A stretch of 7,408 nt of DNA. Source: an uncultured Clostridia bacterium (GTDB lineage Bacteria > Bacillota > Clostridia > Oscillospirales > Acutalibacteraceae). The translations under genes were made by a program, and so were the position numbers. Below the pieces are notes generated by a model that had not been told where the DNA came from, did not search any database, and worked only from the letters and a program-made list of their open reading frames with translations. The DNA lies in NCBI GenBank assembly GCA_945926705.1, contig CAMEMA010000043.1, positions 1 through 7,408 of the forward strand. Direction: 5' to 3'. Positions 5,005-7,408 of the stretch are shown piece by piece (position 1 is the stretch's first letter; every line of letters starts with the position of its first letter).

Positions 5005-6791
5005 AATATTTCATCTCCCAGCTGAAGTTTTGCCATTTTTCTGTAAATTTCGCAACTTGAAATAAGTTCTTCATGACTCCCCATTCCCACGATTTTTCCT
5101 TCATTCAAAACTATTATTCTATCAGAATTTTTTACCGAAGCTATTCTCTGAGAAACAACAATTTTTAAAGCATTTTTCAAATAAACATTTAAAGCTTGTC
5201 TAATATTTAAATCAGTCCTAAAGTCTAGTCCCGAAAAACTGTCATCAAATATATATACATCCGCTTTATGAATTAATGCTCTAGCAATTGCAATCCTTTG
5301 GCGTTGACCCCCCGAAATATTACTTCCGTTTTTTACTATTCCAAAATTCATTCCGTTTTTATCCAAAAAATCCGACATTTGAGAAATTTCCATAATTTCT
5401 TCAATTTCTTTGTCCGTAGCTAAAGGATTTCCTACTTTTATATTTGAATCAAGATTACCTGAAAACAACATCCCATTTTGAGGAACGTATGAAAATCTTT
5501 CAGAAAAACTTTTTTTATCTATATTCCTTGCATCTGTTCCATTTATAAGGACTTTACCGTAGGAAGGATTGTAAAATCCAAGCAAAATCTTTAAAAAAGT
5601 AGATTTTCCCGATCCTGTAGTTCCTATTATCCCGATATTTTCTCCCGGTTTTATCTTAAAATTTAGATGACTTAGCACATTTTCCGGAGCTCCGGAATAT
5701 TTAAAACTTACGTCTTGAAATTCAATAAAGTCAATTTTTTGTATGTGAACTTTTCTTTGAATTTTTTCATCTTCAACCCCCAATACTTCAAATACCCTTT
5801 CAGCTGATACCCAAAATTTAGGAATAGATGAAATTGTTACAGAAAGCATTACAAATGCTGTTATAACCATAGTAGAATATTGTAAAAACGCCATTACATC
5901 CCCTATGTTCATTTTACCTTGGTCTATTCCGTTTGCTCCGAACCAAACTACTGAAACATTCATAATATTTATTATAGTTGTAAGAATCGGAATAACCATT
6001 AACGTAATTCTATTTACAAAAAGCGAAACAAAAGTAAGTTTTTCGTTGGATTTACAGAATCTTTCATGTTCAAATTTTTCTTTTCCGAAAACACGTATAA
6101 GTTGCACACCACTTAACCGCTCTTTTATTATTTTATTAAAGTTATCCGTTAATCTTTGAACTGATTTGATTTTCGGAGTTATTAATAAGAAGCAAATCCA
6201 TACACACGCTACCGCACAAAGTGACCCTAAAATCACTACTACACTCATAGAAACACTTCTTTGCAGAGCCATAAAAATTCCTCCAAATATCATAACAGGA
6301 AGAATAATTAGTTTCATTAAAGTCATAATCATATCTTTTACATTTTCAACATCAATAATTGTGCGAGTTATCAATGAAGAAACTGAAAAATTTTCGAAAC
6401 TACTGTATGAAAAATCAACTACTTTGAAAAACATATCTTTTCTTAGTTTAAATGAAATTTTAGAAGAAAGTTTTGCGGTAAGATATCCCGTAATTATATC
6501 AAAAGTGACGGCTAATAACGTTACAGCTATCATAATTGTACCTTTTTTAAGAATGTAAGATGTTTGAAAATTTAAAATTTCACTTTCAGACATATACGAA
6601 TTCATAAGGGATAAATCTTCAAATCCCCTTTGTTTTATGCCGATATTAACAATATCTGCCATTATTCCGGGCAAAAACAATCCACAAACTTGTCCAATTG
6701 ATAAGCTTAAAAAAATCAGAAAAAACATGCCACGATACAAAGAAAAATACTCTGAAAACTTTTTTAAATATTTAATTTTTATAAAACTCAC
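5001..6791 (-). CDS. Heterodimeric ABC exporter, subunit with the degenerate ATP site (first gene)
   Basis: This 596-residue half-transporter has an exporter membrane domain (about residues 15-325), then a nucleotide-binding domain. Motifs are Walker A GTTGSGKST (390-398), Q-loop Gln438 and a canonical signature SGGQR (493-497). Walker B ends in Asp-Asp (VYIFDD, 512-517), so the catalytic Glu is Asp517, and the H-loop His is replaced by Gln548 (SQRIAS). This is the degenerate partner typical of asymmetric heterodimers. Its signature completes the intact site of the second subunit, while its own Walker motifs face that subunit's altered signature. No C39 peptidase is present. The GTG at 6791 lies inside the ribosome site AAGGGAG (6797 to 6791), and no other ATG, GTG or TTG is close. 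An ATA at 6782 has the best spacing, so the exact start is uncertain by a few codons. Confidence 0.9.
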   Translation of the reverse strand: MSFIKIKYLKKFSEYFSLYRGMFFLIFLSLSIGQVCGLFLPGIMADIVNIGIKQRGFEDLSLMNSYMSESEILNFQTSYILKKGTIMIAVTLLAVTFDIITGYLTAKLSSKISFKLRKDMFFKVVDFSYSSFENFSVSSLITRTIIDVENVKDMIMTLMKLIILPVMIFGGIFMALQRSVSMSVVVILGSLCAVACVWICFLLITPKIKSVQRLTDNFNKIIKERLSGVQLIRVFGKEKFEHERFCKSNEKLTFVSLFVNRITLMVIPILTTIINIMNVSVVWFGANGIDQGKMNIGDVMAFLQYSTMVITAFVMLSVTISSIPKFWVSAERVFEVLGVEDEKIQRKVHIQKIDFIEFQDVSFKYSGAPENVLSHLNFKIKPGENIGIIGTTGSGKSTFLKILLGFYNPSYGKVLINGTDARNIDKKSFSERFSYVPQNGMLFSGNLDSNIKVGNPLATDKEIEEIMEISQMSDFLDKNGMNFGIVKNGSNISGGQRQRIAIARALIHKADVYIFDDSFSGLDFRTDLNIRQALNVYLKNALKIVVSQRIASVKNSDRIIVLNEGKIVGMGSHEELISSCEIYRKMAKLQLGDEIL

Positions 6792-6804
6792 TCCCTTAAT
6801 AATG

Positions 6805-6885
6805 TGTTAAGTAATTATATCAAAATAAAATATCTTATACAAATACGTTTGAAACTTGTTAAATAATTATACTAAAACAAAATAT
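6805..6885 (-). repeat. Two imperfect 29-bp direct repeats, each carrying a -10 element, upstream of the exporter operon
   Basis: The stretches 6805-6833 and 6857-6885 are identical at 25 of 29 positions and are spaced 52 bp start to start. On the minus strand each contains a perfect TATAAT (6819 to 6814 and 6871 to 6866) and ends in TTAACA. The copy nearer the gene reads TGATATAAT, an extended -10. The region lies 14 bp from the exporter start. It may be a duplicated promoter, or a promoter with a repeated regulator site overlapping the -10. No good -35 precedes either copy, which suggests that an activator or the extended -10 compensates. Confidence 0.5.
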
Positions 6886-6962
6886 ATTTGACAAAAATTT
6901 AATATTAATGTAGGCTTATCATCGGCAATAAATTTAAATAATTTTATAAGGAGTAATTTAAA

Positions 6963-7331
6963 ATGAACGTATTGGCTTTTTTACTTGGAGGATTGACGGC
7001 ATTGAGTATATCAATGGGAATCCTCTTTTCAACTAGATATGAAGCTAGAGATGCAGTTAGAGATGCATTTAGAAATGTGCAACAAAAATTTAAAAATTTA
7101 CCTTCTCAGCACTGCGTAGAGTCAAAGATAACAGACCATATGCCATCACAAATATCAAACTACTGTCCGAATGAAATTAAGAGGAGTATTGGCAAAGAAG
7201 GATTCTTAAAGGAATATACGGGAGACAGTACAAACATATGGGACGATTCGTATCGTGATCAAAACGGAAAATCACGCTACTTAGAAATGACATGTAAGTG
7301 CATCGAAAAAACTGAAAGAAATGACATGTAA
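6963..7331 (+). CDS. Small membrane-anchored protein of unknown function, end altered by a duplication
   Basis: I do not recognise a family. The 122-residue product starts with a membrane segment (about residues 3-23, LAFLLGGLTALSISMGILF). A basic amphipathic stretch follows (YEARDAVRDAFRNVQQKFK) and then a polar domain with cysteines at 51, 68, 111 and 113. The charge pattern suggests the short N-terminus outside and the rest in the cytoplasm, or an uncleaved anchor; neither is proven. ATG 6963 has TAAGGAG (6947-6953) nine bases upstream. A TTGACA at 6888-6893 is a possible -35, but the expected -10 (TAGGCT) is poor. The gene is divergent from the exporter operon. Its last 14 codons lie in a 34-bp tandem duplication and the stop is created by the frame change, so the ancestral protein was probably longer (see 7321-7408). 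Confidence 0.6.
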   Translation: MNVLAFLLGGLTALSISMGILFSTRYEARDAVRDAFRNVQQKFKNLPSQHCVESKITDHMPSQISNYCPNEIKRSIGKEGFLKEYTGDSTNIWDDSYRDQNGKSRYLEMTCKCIEKTERNDM

Positions 7332-7354
7332 GTGCACCGAAAAAGTTAAAAGAG
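7287..7354 (+). repeat. Imperfect 34-bp tandem duplication at the end of the membrane-protein gene
   Basis: The unit starting ATGACATGTAAGTGC occurs at 7287-7320 and 7321-7354 back to back, with 29 of 34 positions identical. Because 34 is not a multiple of three, copy 2 lies in another frame. In copy 1 the unit reads MTCKCIEKTER in the gene's frame. In copy 2 the same peptide pattern (MTCKCTEKVKR) is in the frame shifted by one base. Confidence 0.85.
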
Positions 7355-7408
7355 ATGATGTTTGCGCAATAAATTATGAACTATATAGAAAATGCAGATG
7401 GAACAATG
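7321..7408 (+). pseudogene. Out-of-frame continuation of the membrane-protein gene (runs off the right edge)
   Basis: From ATG 7321 the shifted frame stays open for 29 codons to the window end: MTCKCTEKVKRDDVCAINYE, then LYRKCRWNN. It repeats the cysteine pattern of the upstream gene's tail and adds two more cysteines. It is best read as the original C-terminus, separated by the duplication. No convincing ribosome site precedes the ATG. Alternatives are a frameshifted product or an independent gene. Confidence 0.45.

Noticed and set aside
4327..5060. Plus-strand open frames within the ABC exporter genes
   Set aside because: They are antisense to conserved ABC transporter coding sequence and lack translation signals.
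5905..6558. Plus-strand open frames within the first exporter gene
   Set aside because: Same reason: antisense to a transporter with intact motifs, no ribosome site.
6887..6893. TTTGACA upstream of the exporter operon, a 0A-like box or a -35 for the rightmost gene
   Set aside because: No acceptable -10 follows at 17 bp (TAGGCT) or at 21-22 bp, and nothing links these genes to sporulation.

Overview
The window is AT-rich DNA (roughly 30% G+C by eye). It most likely comes from an endospore-forming low-GC Firmicute of the class Clostridia. Two sporulation genes support this: the 5' end of spoIIE at the left edge and a 27-codon spoVM at 2061-2144. Strong AGGAG-type ribosome sites, frequent GTG/TTG starts and Spo0A-like promoter architecture fit the same picture. 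I cannot name a species.

Left part (1-1761). The start of spoIIE runs off the left edge on the minus strand. Its likely promoter has a Spo0A-type layout: TTGACA and TATAAT are 21 bp apart, and a 0A-box-like TTTGACA overlaps the -35. Upstream of it on the same strand is a two-gene operon of a 71-73 residue helical protein and a 99-residue protein with a sigma-70 region-4-like helix-turn-helix. Divergent from this operon is an XRE-family repressor-like gene whose only sensible start codon is ATT. Two near-identical palindromes lie between them: one next to the ribosome site of the operon, the other inside the spacer of the xre promoter. Together they look like a divergent repressor switch resembling the control regions of integrative elements, but no integrase or other mobility gene is visible.

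Middle (1762-2640). A 47-codon hydrophobic small gene precedes spoVM by 25 bp, probably in one transcript, and both were found by reading the raw sequence. After a hairpin and a probable two-way terminator comes a minus-strand ribbon-helix-helix regulator with repeats in its upstream region.

Right part (2640-7408). A near-consensus promoter drives a 156-residue protein with a Nif11/double-glycine-type leader and a cysteine-free, membrane-helix-containing C-terminal part. Convergent with it are two overlapping genes for a heterodimeric ABC exporter with one intact and one degenerate ATP site. I infer that the exporter may move the leader protein or its product, giving a candidate uncharacterised secreted-peptide system. 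No leader peptidase or modifying enzyme lies in the window, so this rests on adjacency only. The exporter operon has two imperfect 29-bp promoter-containing repeats upstream. At the right edge, a divergent gene for a small membrane-anchored protein of unknown function ends inside a 34-bp imperfect tandem duplication that shifts its reading frame.
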